Assembly (NCBI GenBank): GCA_023267975.1
Contig: JALNLA010000001.1
Location: 1-64,000 of the forward strand
Length of the DNA stretch: 64,000 bases
Source of the DNA: Candidatus Terraquivivens ruidianensis
Lineage (GTDB): Archaea > Thermoproteota > Nitrososphaeria_A > Caldarchaeales > Wolframiiraptoraceae
Reading direction: 5' to 3'
Shown here: positions 8,057-17,210 of the stretch, piece by piece
Layout: the number at the start of each line of letters is the position of its first letter
How positions within the stretch are numbered: the stretch's first letter is position 1
The notes under the pieces: model-generated
What the model saw: only the letters and a program-made list of their open reading frames with translations
What the model was told of the DNA's origin: nothing
Databases searched by the model: none
Position numbers and translations under genes: made by a program

Positions 8057-9778
8057 TTGAAAAAGCTGGCTTTGCTGGTCCTCCTAATCTTGCTTGTCAT
8101 CTCCTTAGTGCCAACGATTCATGCACAGCAAAACCTTTACGTCCACGTGGTGGATGCCGATGGTAGGCCGAGGGGCAACGTTGAGGTCAGGGTTATCAGA
8201 GAAGGGTTCAGTCGCATCTTCATAACGAACAGCACGGGTCATGCCGTATTCGTAGATTTGACAAGCGGCACGTATACCGTTGAAGCAATAATCAGGGATG
8301 TCGTGGTGGCACAAAAGGTTGTAGAGTTTCCGAGAGAATCGACAGTAGATCTCGTCCTTGCGATATCGTCCCTTGATGTAATCGTTCGAGATACAAAAGG
8401 AAATCCGGTTCAGGGTATAACGGTACGCATAAGGGATTCTGGTGGTCGCGTTAGCTTAAGCGAAGCTACCGATGATTTGGGTAGTGTAGCGTTCGCCGAT
8501 TTACCCTACTCTTCACTCGAGGGCATAGGCAATTATACGGCAGAGGCTTTCGTGGACGGCATATCCGTTGCGATGTCGCAGTTCTCCGTACCGCAACAAA
8601 CGCTGGTCAATCTCTCGGCGAAACTCGTGAACTTGAATGTCACGGTGACGAATATGGAGGGCAAAAGGGTCCAACAGGTAGACGTAACGATAAGGTCCGG
8701 GAACTTTAGCAGGAGCCTCACGGGAGCTGAGGGGTTCGTATCGTTCCAAAACATCCCATCGTCGGACTTGCTGCCTACGAATTCCTACACTATAGAGGTT
8801 ACGAGAACGGTCCTCACGACTCCGATAACCATATACAAGGAAAACAGAAGCGTTCCCCACGATATGGCTCTGGACTTGATCGCGAACTTAGGCACGTTGA
8901 AGCTCAAGGTCGTGGATGAGGATGGAAAGCCTATTGAGGGCATGAGCGTGATGATAAGTCACGGGCTTCTTGCTAACTTTACCGTTTTGGAGACTGGTGC
9001 AGACGGTATTGCCACACTCTTTAACGCGCCCTTCTCGACACCACCGAGCAACGCAGGCGATTACACCCTAATGCTATTCAGGGGCAAGTCATACGTAGGA
9101 AAGCTCGTTACTAAGATGATGTCAGCCCTTGTCGAAGAAACGTTCGTCATGAAACTTTCTAGGACGGTGCTTGTGATAACGGATTATGGCGGTACGCCGC
9201 TTGCCGGCGTGTCGCTGAAGGCTAAAGACGTTATCTCGGGCGCTGAATATGAAGGAACCACTGAAGATGACGGAAGCGCAGAGCTGAGAATTTTGCCTGG
9301 TCCTCATGAGGTTGTATTCAGCTACATGGGAAGAACGGTACGTTCCAGCATCATGAATTTGGACGAGGGCACTATCGACGTAAGGCTGAGCTCCGTCAAC
9401 TATCCCGTGACAGTTTCCATAGTTGACTCGCTCGGTACTTCGATAGGCGGTCTAAAGCTCCAGATGAGCTTTGACGGTAAAAACGTGTTCGACGATGTCG
9501 TTGATAGGGAGGGCGTAAAGTTGACCCTGCCATATCCCGGTGAGCTTGTCGTCTCTGTGTTCATGGAGGGGAGCCTCCTACAAAAACGCGTTTTCTCGTT
9601 AACAGGCCCCGAGGAGCTCAGGATAAGGATGAGCGACAAGGTCAACATAGGCGGGTTACTGGTAGATGCCGCGCCCATAGTTCAAGCCTTAACGCTCGCG
9701 GCCCTCGTCGCATCTTTGCTAGGTCTTTCGTACGTAGTGTTCAGCTGGCTGAGAGGCAAGACTCGGAAAGAGGCTTAG
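8057..9778 (+). CDS. Secreted, membrane-anchored protein with six Ig-like (carboxypeptidase-regulatory type) repeats
   Basis: The 573-residue protein has a Sec signal peptide (residues 1-23, ending in a hydrophobic run then HAQQ). About six beta-rich repeats of 75-95 residues follow. Each begins with a pattern such as LYVHVVDADGRPRGNVEVRV, LDVIVRDTKGNPVQGI or LKLKVVDEDGKPIEGM. One transmembrane helix (about 540-562) and a short RGKTRKEA tail end the chain. The repeats resemble CarboxypepD_reg/transthyretin-like domains that make rigid stalks outside the cell, and no catalytic domain is visible. N-glycosylation sequons such as NST and NLS are present. The start is TTG 8057; ATG 8050 is out of frame. 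A cell-surface structural or S-layer-associated role is inference. Confidence 0.75.
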   Translation: MKKLALLVLLILLVISLVPTIHAQQNLYVHVVDADGRPRGNVEVRVIREGFSRIFITNSTGHAVFVDLTSGTYTVEAIIRDVVVAQKVVEFPRESTVDLVLAISSLDVIVRDTKGNPVQGITVRIRDSGGRVSLSEATDDLGSVAFADLPYSSLEGIGNYTAEAFVDGISVAMSQFSVPQQTLVNLSAKLVNLNVTVTNMEGKRVQQVDVTIRSGNFSRSLTGAEGFVSFQNIPSSDLLPTNSYTIEVTRTVLTTPITIYKENRSVPHDMALDLIANLGTLKLKVVDEDGKPIEGMSVMISHGLLANFTVLETGADGIATLFNAPFSTPPSNAGDYTLMLFRGKSYVGKLVTKMMSALVEETFVMKLSRTVLVITDYGGTPLAGVSLKAKDVISGAEYEGTTEDDGSAELRILPGPHEVVFSYMGRTVRSSIMNLDEGTIDVRLSSVNYPVTVSIVDSLGTSIGGLKLQMSFDGKNVFDDVVDREGVKLTLPYPGELVVSVFMEGSLLQKRVFSLTGPEELRIRMSDKVNIGGLLVDAAPIVQALTLAALVASLLGLSYVVFSWLRGKTRKEA

Positions 9779-9846
9779 TTCTTCAGCAATACGCTGGAAG
9801 CTTGTTTGGAAACGTTATTAAGCCTGTGCTGTAAATTATTCCTACC

Positions 9847-12378
9847 GTGGCTCAAGGAATTTGTGAAACGCGTCAGACGTCTTTAGAAGATTGGGTGAGA
9901 GCTGTAGGAAAGACGCTATATCTGCTATCGTCGGCCTACGATGGCCAAGCGGGCAAAGCTTACCTTAAGATGCTTAACCCAGAAAAGGAAGAGGTGCTTA
10001 TTCTTTACGATGAAAGCGGCCATAAGCCGTACTGCTACTCAAAGCTGAGCATAGATGAGCTCTCCAATAATCAGGAGCTGAGGGTTAGAGGAGCCGTAGG
10101 GTTTGTGAATGAAAAGAAGTACGACCTTTTACACGACCAAGAGATAACGCTGGTGAAGATCATCGCTAATGACCCACTGGCCGTGGGAGGGAGGGCTAAC
10201 TCGATCAGGGAGCTCATTACAGCATGGGAGGCTGATATACCTTATCACCTCTGTTACCTCTACGACAAAGGCTTGATACCAGGCATGCCGTACACGGTTA
10301 CCGACGGAAAGCTTACGATGGTAACGGCTAGCGACGAAACAGTTAACCAAATAATGGCCAAACAGTTTACCAGCGTAAGGGATGAAGACACGGATGAGGT
10401 TCGCAGGTGGCTCTCGATTCTGGAGGCGCAATACCCGAAGATAAAGCACGTTTCCCTAGACATAGAGGTCTTGGCACCAGTAACTACTAGGGTTCCCTCA
10501 CCAACGAAGGCTGAAGACCCTGTCGTGGCAATCTCGTTCGTCGGCTCTGATGGTTTTAGAGCTGTCTTTTTGTTAAAGAAGGAAGGCTCTGTAGGCAACC
10601 CACATCATGAAGGCTTCGGAGTAAAGCTTTTCGAGGATGAAAAGGCGATGCTGGAAGAGGCATTCGGTATAATAGGCTCATACCCCTTAGTTGCCACGTT
10701 TAACGGTGACGATTTTGACCTGCCGTACTTGAGGAATAGGGGCGATAGGCTTGGCATACCCAAGGAGAAAAACCCAATAGTAATTAGCCGAGAGGGCGCA
10801 ACGTTACGTAAAGGAATACATGTGGACCTATACAGGTTGTTCTTGAACAAGTCCATACAGGTATACGCATTTGACAACAAATATCGGGAGAACACGCTGG
10901 AAGCCATAGCGAGGGCTCTGGTGGGAAAGGGCAAGGTGGAGATAGAGAAGCCGATAAGCGAGCTGAGCTTAGAGGAGTTAGCGAGATACAGTTTCTGGGA
11001 TGCTGCGCTGGTCCACGAGTTGCTGACAGCCAACGACTCGCTGCTGATTAAGTTGCTCATAATCTTGGCAAGGATAGGCAGGATGCCCATCGAGGACGTA
11101 TGTAGGCATGGAGTTTCGGGCTGGATAAAGAGCCTGCTCTACTTCGAGCACAGGAGGAGAGGTTACCTGATACCGAGGCAAGACGAGCTGCTCCAAGAAA
11201 AGGGAGCGACTACGACGAAGGCCGTCATCGAGGGCAAGAAGTACAGGGGCGCCTTGGTTGCTGAGCCGATGGCGGGTGTGCACTTTGGGGTCACGGTCTT
11301 AGACTTCGCTAGCCTTTACCCTTCAGCCCTTAAGGAGTGGAACCTGAGCTACGAGACGGTAAGGTGCGTCCACGATGAGTGTAGGGATAACATCATCCCA
11401 GAGACTGGCCACTGGGTTTGCAAGAAGAGGCGTGGGCTCCAGAGCCTCCTGATAGGGGCGTTAAGGGACATAAGAATTAACTGGTATAAGCCTAAGAGCA
11501 GCGACAAGACGCTCAGACCAGAGGTAAGGAGCTGGTATGAGGTCGTCCAGCGTGCCCTGAAAGTCTTGCTTAATGCCAGCTACGGCGTATTTGGCTTCTC
11601 CAACTTCCAGCTATATTGCCCACCCGTGGCCGAGAGCACGGCGGCGATAGGAAGGCATGCGTTCACTAGAACCTTGAAGAAGGCTAAGGAGTTAGGAATC
11701 CATGTCGTCTACGGCGACACGGACTCTCTGTTCTTGAAGACAGACGACCCTAAGCTTATAGAAGAGCTCATCTCTTGGGCAAAGAATACGCTAAGGCTGG
11801 ACCTCGAGGTTGACAAGGTTTACAGGTACGTGGTCTTCTCCACGAGGAAAAAGAACTATCTCGGCGTGACGACGAAAGAGGTCGTGGACGTCAAGGGCCT
11901 GACTGGAAAGAAGAGGCATATACCGATATTCATAAAGGAGGCATTCGACATGATGCTGGAAGAGTTCAAAAAGGTACAGAGCGAAGAGGATTTCGAGCAG
12001 GCGAGAGAGAATCTTCAGAATCTTTTGAGGGCTTGGTACTACAGGCTAAAAAACGGACAGTTCGAGTTAAAGGACCTGGCTTTCAGGGTCATGCTTTCTA
12101 GGATGCCCGAGAAGTACACGAAGACGACGCCTCAGCATGTGAAGGCTGCGAAGAAGTTAGAGGCCGTTGGTGTACAGCTGTCGGCCGGAGACATAATAAG
12201 CTTCGTTAAGACCAAGGATAAAGACGGCGTCAGGCCACTTCAGCTCGCGAGACCAGATCAAGTCGATGTTGATAAGTACATTGACTACATGAGGTCAACT
12301 TTCGAGCAGGTTCTGGACGCGCTGGGCATAGACTTCGATAAGATGGTTGGTGTCAGTAGTTTAGAGAGCTTTATGTAA
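9847..12378 (+). CDS. polB: DNA polymerase, family B
   Basis: Replicative or repair DNA polymerase with 3'-5' proofreading, 843 residues. Exo I is SLDIEVL (Asp205, Glu207), Exo II is in FNGDDFDLPYL and Exo III is YSFWDAALVHEL. Polymerase motif A is DFASLYPS (about 485), motif B is KVLLNASYGVFGF and motif C is YGDTDS (about 622), so all catalytic carboxylates are intact. The GTG start has a TATA-like GTTATTAAGC about 30 nt upstream. No PIP box is obvious at the extreme C-terminus (SSLESFM). The protein is full-length for archaeal PolB. It is followed by an eIF2B-like gene, an MBL hydrolase and a uracil-DNA glycosylase. Confidence 0.96.
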   Translation: MAQGICETRQTSLEDWVRAVGKTLYLLSSAYDGQAGKAYLKMLNPEKEEVLILYDESGHKPYCYSKLSIDELSNNQELRVRGAVGFVNEKKYDLLHDQEITLVKIIANDPLAVGGRANSIRELITAWEADIPYHLCYLYDKGLIPGMPYTVTDGKLTMVTASDETVNQIMAKQFTSVRDEDTDEVRRWLSILEAQYPKIKHVSLDIEVLAPVTTRVPSPTKAEDPVVAISFVGSDGFRAVFLLKKEGSVGNPHHEGFGVKLFEDEKAMLEEAFGIIGSYPLVATFNGDDFDLPYLRNRGDRLGIPKEKNPIVISREGATLRKGIHVDLYRLFLNKSIQVYAFDNKYRENTLEAIARALVGKGKVEIEKPISELSLEELARYSFWDAALVHELLTANDSLLIKLLIILARIGRMPIEDVCRHGVSGWIKSLLYFEHRRRGYLIPRQDELLQEKGATTTKAVIEGKKYRGALVAEPMAGVHFGVTVLDFASLYPSALKEWNLSYETVRCVHDECRDNIIPETGHWVCKKRRGLQSLLIGALRDIRINWYKPKSSDKTLRPEVRSWYEVVQRALKVLLNASYGVFGFSNFQLYCPPVAESTAAIGRHAFTRTLKKAKELGIHVVYGDTDSLFLKTDDPKLIEELISWAKNTLRLDLEVDKVYRYVVFSTRKKNYLGVTTKEVVDVKGLTGKKRHIPIFIKEAFDMMLEEFKKVQSEEDFEQARENLQNLLRAWYYRLKNGQFELKDLAFRVMLSRMPEKYTKTTPQHVKAAKKLEAVGVQLSAGDIISFVKTKDKDGVRPLQLARPDQVDVDKYIDYMRSTFEQVLDALGIDFDKMVGVSSLESFM

Positions 12379-12468
12379 CACGATAAGCATTTGACGTTGC
12401 CCGTAAGTTCAAAACGTTAGCTTTTAATCTAAGGTTGCAACTATTGATGGAATTGGGGTAGACAGTAT

Positions 12469-13416
12469 TTGGAGCGGGGGCCTGAGGACATAATCGAGGA
12501 AGTAAGGAACGACGTTGAGAGGGGCTCGGCAGAGCTTACGGCCAGGATAGTAGATGCCTTTATCGTCTTGGCTGATTCGAGGCGTGTAAACTCTGCCGAG
12601 GAGCTCAGGCATTCGGTCATCACGCTGGCACAGCAGATAGCAAGTTCTAGGCCTTCGATGTTCTCTTTGAGAAACATCTCGTTTGAGGTAGCGGCCAAGT
12701 TTGCAGAGGCTTCACGCTACACAGATAACCTTGATGTTCTCAAGGAACTCTTGAAGCAGATAGCTGCATCGGTGCTCGAGGAATACAGAGTTGCAACCGA
12801 AAGGCTTAGAAGGTTTGGGCGTGAGGTTCTTTCCAAGCTTAACAGCGTTGTAACGATAAGCTACAGCTCATCTGTGCTGGCGGTCATTAGGGAAGTTGGG
12901 AAAAAGGTTAAGGTTTGCGTAGCAGAGTCTAGACCTCTTTTCGAAGGTAGGAAGACTGTAGCCGTCCTAGCGGAGTTAGGAATAGATGTTGTGCTCACAA
13001 CCGATGCTGCTATCGGTTCTACACTAAAAGAGTCGGATGCTGCGCTCGTAGGAGCAGATGCGATACTTGCGGATGGTTCGTTCGCTAACAAAGTCGGTAC
13101 GTTCCAGTTGGCATGTACCTCCAAGTTCTTGGGAAAGCCGTTCTACGTCATCTCTACTACATGGAAAGCCCTCCCCACGTTGGAATATCCAGAGGAGGGG
13201 CACGACGTCGAAGAGGTCCTATCGCCCGTTACTCATCCTGACTTGCTTTCTACCTACAAGATAAGCGTGAGGAATCCATATTTCGAGGTAGTGCCCGCAG
13301 AACTTGTGACGGCTTACATAACGGAAGAAGGTATGTTGACGCCAAGCCAGATGGCCGAACTCATAGAGTCTAGATTCAGAAGATATAGGGAAATCGAAGA
13401 GGCAGTTTATGGGTGA
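12469..13416 (+). CDS. eIF2B alpha/beta/delta-family protein (aIF2B or ribose-1,5-bisphosphate isomerase)
   Basis: The 315-residue protein has the N-terminal helical bundle and C-terminal Rossmann-like half of the eIF2B/methylthioribose-1-phosphate isomerase superfamily. Conserved elements are VCVAESRPLFEGRK, VGADAILADGSFANKVGT and PFYVISTTWK. In archaea this family contains both aIF2B-like proteins and ribose-1,5-bisphosphate isomerase of the AMP/RuBisCO pathway. Neither RuBisCO nor AMP phosphorylase is in this window, so the choice stays open. The start is TTG 12469, and a TATA-like CTTTTAATC lies about 45 nt upstream. It is followed 21 bp later by an MBL gene in the same direction. Confidence 0.8.
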   Translation: MERGPEDIIEEVRNDVERGSAELTARIVDAFIVLADSRRVNSAEELRHSVITLAQQIASSRPSMFSLRNISFEVAAKFAEASRYTDNLDVLKELLKQIAASVLEEYRVATERLRRFGREVLSKLNSVVTISYSSSVLAVIREVGKKVKVCVAESRPLFEGRKTVAVLAELGIDVVLTTDAAIGSTLKESDAALVGADAILADGSFANKVGTFQLACTSKFLGKPFYVISTTWKALPTLEYPEEGHDVEEVLSPVTHPDLLSTYKISVRNPYFEVVPAELVTAYITEEGMLTPSQMAELIESRFRRYREIEEAVYG

Positions 13417-13437
13417 TGCGGGGGGCGTGTTGATTAG

Positions 13438-14076
13438 TTGATAAATGTCAAGAAGCTTGTCGTCGGGCCGCTATCGAGTAACGCATACGTTGTGTACGAT
13501 TCTGATGCGAACGCAGGAATCATAGTCGATGCTGGTGGTGATGGAACTAAGATAGTGGCGTTAGTAAAAAGGTTAGACGTTAAGATTAGCCACCTATGCG
13601 GGACGCATGCACATTTTGACCACATCTTAGCAGCCAAGCAGGTTAAGGACGTTCTTAGCTGCGAATTTTTAATCCACAAGGATGACGTCTGGTTATTAGA
13701 ACGAGCTCCTGAAAGTATAAAGAAGTACGTGGGAGACGATGTTCCGGAGATAGCCGAGCCGGACGGTTACCTGTACGAGGGTTATACACTGGAAGTCGGT
13801 CAGCATATCGTTAAGGTTCTGCACACTCCCGGACACACGCCGGGCAGCGTATCCATCGTGAGCGACGGGCTCGTGTTCACTGGCGACACACTCTTCGCTG
13901 GCACGGTGGGCAGGACGGATTTTCCCGGCGGCAACGCTGAACAACTAGCAGAGTCGTTATCCAAAAAGCTGATGTCGCTACCAGACGATTACGTGGTGTA
14001 TCCTGGACATGGAAGGCCGACCACGATAGGTGCCGAAATGAAGAGCAACCCGTTCATAAAGATAGCCAAACGTTGA
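13438..14076 (+). CDS. MBL-fold metallo-hydrolase (glyoxalase II-like)
   Basis: The 212-residue single-domain metallo-beta-lactamase fold has the dinuclear metal site THAHFDH, then the third-ligand region HTPGHTPGSVSI, the bridging Asp in FTGDTLF and the last His in YPGHGRPTTIG. The GRTDFPGG stretch after GDTLF is typical of hydroxyacylglutathione-hydrolase-like proteins. The true substrate is unknown, since archaea of this type generally lack glutathione. TTG 13438 is the only plausible start, because upstream GTG/TTG codons are out of frame. It is 6 bp before the UDG gene and probably cotranscribed. Confidence 0.85.
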   Translation: MINVKKLVVGPLSSNAYVVYDSDANAGIIVDAGGDGTKIVALVKRLDVKISHLCGTHAHFDHILAAKQVKDVLSCEFLIHKDDVWLLERAPESIKKYVGDDVPEIAEPDGYLYEGYTLEVGQHIVKVLHTPGHTPGSVSIVSDGLVFTGDTLFAGTVGRTDFPGGNAEQLAESLSKKLMSLPDDYVVYPGHGRPTTIGAEMKSNPFIKIAKR

Positions 14077-14082
14077 GCGGCT

Positions 14083-14787
14083 ATGTTAAGTAGCTTAGAG
14101 GAGCTGGCAACGACGATAATCTCGTGTAAGAAATGTCCTAGGCTCGTCTTCTACAGGCAGTACGTGGCTGAAAATAGACCGAAGAGGTTTCTGAACGATG
14201 AGTACTGGGCAAAACCCATACCCGGATTCGGTGATTTCCATGCTAGGCTCTTAGTCGTCGGCCTTGCGCCAGCCGCACACGGAGGTAACAGAACTGGAAG
14301 GATGTTCACTGGCGATGGTTCCGCCGAGACTTTGATGAGGGCATTACATTCTGCAGGATACGCATCCCAACCTTATAGCATTCGTAAAGACGACGGGCTT
14401 AGGCTCGAAGACGCCTACCTCACGGCCGTCGTTAGGTGCGTTCCACCTAAGAACATGCCCTCGAGAGAAGAAATCGAAAACTGCTCAACGTACCTAAAAA
14501 GCGAGCTCTTCCTTCTTAAGAATGTAAGGGCGATGGTTGCACTCGGTATGGTCGCATTCAAGACTTGTGTGAGAATCTTGTCGGAGCTCGGCGTTAGGAT
14601 ACCGAGGCCTACACCAGAGTTTTCGCACGGTGCCGTTTACAGATTGGAGGGGGAGTACTTCAGTAGAGCAGCGCCCGTACTCATAGCATCCTACCACCCC
14701 AGCAGGCAAAACACGCAGACGGGTAGGTTGACACAGAGCATGCTGAACAAAGTATTCAAGAAGGCTAGGCGGTTGACGCTTGTCTGA
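14083..14787 (+). CDS. Uracil-DNA glycosylase, family 5 (UDGb)
   Basis: Removes uracil, and in this family often hypoxanthine or other deaminated bases, from DNA to start base-excision repair. The 234-residue protein carries the family-5 motif GLAPAAHGGNRTGRMFTGD, in which the usual catalytic Asp/Asn of motif 1 is replaced by the AAHGG form. The second motif is SYHPSRQN. Four cysteines (about 15, 18, 119 and 134; CKKC, RCVPP, ENCS) fit the 4Fe-4S cluster of these enzymes. It starts 6 bp after the MBL gene, in the same run of genes as polB. Confidence 0.92.
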   Translation: MLSSLEELATTIISCKKCPRLVFYRQYVAENRPKRFLNDEYWAKPIPGFGDFHARLLVVGLAPAAHGGNRTGRMFTGDGSAETLMRALHSAGYASQPYSIRKDDGLRLEDAYLTAVVRCVPPKNMPSREEIENCSTYLKSELFLLKNVRAMVALGMVAFKTCVRILSELGVRIPRPTPEFSHGAVYRLEGEYFSRAAPVLIASYHPSRQNTQTGRLTQSMLNKVFKKARRLTLV

Positions 14788-14833
14788 ACGTTTTGTTTTT
14801 ATCATTGTTTATTTTAAATTGAAAACATTTTAA

Positions 14834-16048
14834 TTGTGGCACGCACTCAAGGGCAGCACGAAATTGAGTAAGCTTACGTCCAAAGAGCCTGCCGCATTCT
14901 TGCGGTTGCTCAGCATCTCCACTTTCGTCATAGGCCTTGGCATATCCTCTGGTCTATACTTCATCCCGATACAGGCTGAGATTCTTGGTGCGTCTTACTT
15001 AGAGATAGGAGCGCTCGGCTTTATTAGGGCCTTGCCATACGTCTTCCTGCCCGCCCTCGTCGGACACTTCTTAGCGAGCGCCAACAAGACTAGGCTGTAC
15101 TTGATTAGCCCTATAATGACTGTAATTTTTTACATGCTCGTCTCGCTGATTAGGAGCGTACATGAGATTATCGCCGCTCAGATTCTGATAGGTCTAGCGT
15201 TCGTCTTCTACTGGCCCGTGGGAGAAACGATGGTCGCTTCAAGTTCAACCGTTCAGAATAGAGTCAGAGCGTTTGCACTCTACAGTGTCTCGTGGAATGC
15301 TGGCTTTCTACTCGGACCAAGTATCGGAGGCTATGTGGCTGAGAAATTTGGCATACACGCTGCATTCTGGTTATCCTTAATCATATCAACGGTAGCGATA
15401 CCGATGGTCCTTATGTTGAGACAACCAACCGTCTTAGAGCAGAAGGATTCGGATGAAAGGAGGGGAAACGGGAAGTTTTCCCTTCTTAGACTCGCTCCAT
15501 TCTACAGCATGCTCGCCATCCAGTCGATGGTTTACGCAACGCTCCTAGTAATATTCCCTAACTATGCTTGGAGACTGGGAATAAGTGAGTTCTACGTCGG
15601 CACAATATTCACAGTCTTTTCTCTTGCTAGGTTATTGTCGTTTTTAGTAATAGGAAAGATGTTTAGGTCACCACCAAGGTTTGCCTTCACGATAGCATCA
15701 GTATTTTTTGCCATTCCTATGCTTCTGATAGCATACTTTCCGTCTTTGGTCGTTTTCTACGTCGCCGTTGCGATGTACGCTGCGATGCTGAGCTACTTCA
15801 CATCTATACTCTTTAATGCGCTAACCTACAACACGCCTGCTGAAAGATACGGCTTTGTCGTCGGCGTATACGAGGGCATCTTCGGTCTCGGCTTTGCCTC
15901 AGGTCCGTTGGTGGCCGGATATGTATCCGAGGTCGTAGGCCTACGGGAAAGCTTCCTCCTTCAAGCCGTCATGGCTGCTACGATGGCATGCGTTGCAATT
16001 GCCTCAAGGGTCGAGAAGAGAAGCAATATAGGGGCTAACGTGTTTTGA
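14834..16048 (+). CDS. Major facilitator superfamily transporter
   Basis: Integral membrane protein of 404 residues with about 12 hydrophobic segments in two sets of six, joined by a charged loop (RQPTVLEQKDSDERRGNGK, about residues 196-214). A helix-4/5 pattern SWNAGFLLGPSIGGYVAEKFG (split here for length as SWNAGFLLGPS and IGGYVAEKFG) is typical of drug/sugar MFS exporters, and the second half repeats it as GLGFASGPLVAGYVSE. The substrate cannot be deduced. Start codons are uncertain: TTG 14834 gives the listed length, and an in-frame TTG 11 codons later is possible. A TATA-like stretch TTTATTTTAAATT precedes it. Confidence 0.85.
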   Translation: MWHALKGSTKLSKLTSKEPAAFLRLLSISTFVIGLGISSGLYFIPIQAEILGASYLEIGALGFIRALPYVFLPALVGHFLASANKTRLYLISPIMTVIFYMLVSLIRSVHEIIAAQILIGLAFVFYWPVGETMVASSSTVQNRVRAFALYSVSWNAGFLLGPSIGGYVAEKFGIHAAFWLSLIISTVAIPMVLMLRQPTVLEQKDSDERRGNGKFSLLRLAPFYSMLAIQSMVYATLLVIFPNYAWRLGISEFYVGTIFTVFSLARLLSFLVIGKMFRSPPRFAFTIASVFFAIPMLLIAYFPSLVVFYVAVAMYAAMLSYFTSILFNALTYNTPAERYGFVVGVYEGIFGLGFASGPLVAGYVSEVVGLRESFLLQAVMAATMACVAIASRVEKRSNIGANVF

Positions 16049-16099
16049 GGTACAGAAAATCTTATTAATCGAATTAACAATTTTTTTCTTTGAGGTGCT

Positions 16100-17182
16100 A
16101 TGGTAAAATTTGGTCTGCACCTAACCGTTTTACCCGTAGCGGATTTGGTGCGTGCAGGTGTGCTTGCCGAAAAGTATGGCTTCACATCCGCATGGGTTCC
16201 GGACCACTATACAGACATGCCACCTTCGGGTGACAAAGTTGACCCTTGGGTAACCCTCACGGCCATAGGTGTACAGACAAAGAACATGAGACTCGCAACG
16301 GATGTGACGGATGTAATCAGGGCACACCCGACAAAGGTTGCGCATATTACGGCCACACTCGACGAATTAACTGGCGGTAGAGCAATACTCGGGCTTGGAG
16401 CTGGCGAGGCAATGAACATAGCGGCCTACGGTATGCCATGGGAGGACCCAGAAACGAGGGTTTCGAGGTTAAAGGAAGCTATCCAAGTAATCAGGCTCTC
16501 ATGGAAATCTAGCAGAGCTAGCCCGGTCAATTTTGAGGGAAGGTTCTACAGGCTTAAGAACGCTTGGATAGACCAAGTCCCAGTACAGAAGCCTGCCCCG
16601 CCTATCTACGTGGGCGCCTTAGGCTCTCCTAGGTCTCTCAGATTAGTAGGAGAAGTTGCTGATGGTTGGAAGCCTTGGCTTGCTACTCCGGAGCTCTACC
16701 AGAAAAGGCTGGAGATAATAAAGGATGCTGCAAAGAAAGCAGGAAGGGACTTCGAAGCTATAGATAAGATTGCCTTCATTTATACAGCAGTGACAGACGA
16801 CCCAAGCATGAGAAAGGCTGCAGTTGACGCCATAAAGCCAGAGATTATAATGCTGACGCATAGAAAGACTTTGAAGGAACTTGGGTTTGAGGTGCCGATA
16901 CCCGAGGTCGTAGATTACTCCTACCAGAGGGCACCACCTGTTGAGGAGGTTGTCGAGCAGCCGAGGAAGGCTGCCGAGGCCATGCCCGACAAAATAGCCG
17001 AGAAGTTCTTAGCCGTAGGCGCACCAGACGAGGTAATTGCTGGCATAGAGAAGTTCTTGAAGGCCGGAGCAAAGAACGTCGTCATAAAGGACCTAGTTGG
17101 CCTTTACGTAACGGGCGACGTCAGAAAGCTGGAAGAGCAGATAAAGCTCCTGGGCGAGAAAGTGCTACCTTACTTCAAGTAG
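16100..17182 (+). CDS. F420-dependent LLM-class oxidoreductase (Mer-like)
   Basis: The 360-residue TIM-barrel protein belongs to the luciferase-like monooxygenase/F420 reductase family. Signatures are the N-terminal FGLHL strand, AEKYGFTSAWVPDHY, TATLDELTGGRAILGLGAGE (the phosphate-binding loop of coenzyme F420 enzymes) and PPIYVGALG. It could be methylenetetrahydromethanopterin reductase, an F420-dependent alcohol or sugar dehydrogenase, or another member. GAGGTG lies 2 nt before ATG 16100, and an AT-rich promoter-like region lies 25-45 nt upstream. The 3' end faces the radical SAM gene with a 28-bp gap. Confidence 0.82.
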   Translation: MVKFGLHLTVLPVADLVRAGVLAEKYGFTSAWVPDHYTDMPPSGDKVDPWVTLTAIGVQTKNMRLATDVTDVIRAHPTKVAHITATLDELTGGRAILGLGAGEAMNIAAYGMPWEDPETRVSRLKEAIQVIRLSWKSSRASPVNFEGRFYRLKNAWIDQVPVQKPAPPIYVGALGSPRSLRLVGEVADGWKPWLATPELYQKRLEIIKDAAKKAGRDFEAIDKIAFIYTAVTDDPSMRKAAVDAIKPEIIMLTHRKTLKELGFEVPIPEVVDYSYQRAPPVEEVVEQPRKAAEAMPDKIAEKFLAVGAPDEVIAGIEKFLKAGAKNVVIKDLVGLYVTGDVRKLEEQIKLLGEKVLPYFK

Positions 17183-17210
17183 AGATATCAGACCGTTTCT
17201 CCACTATTTT

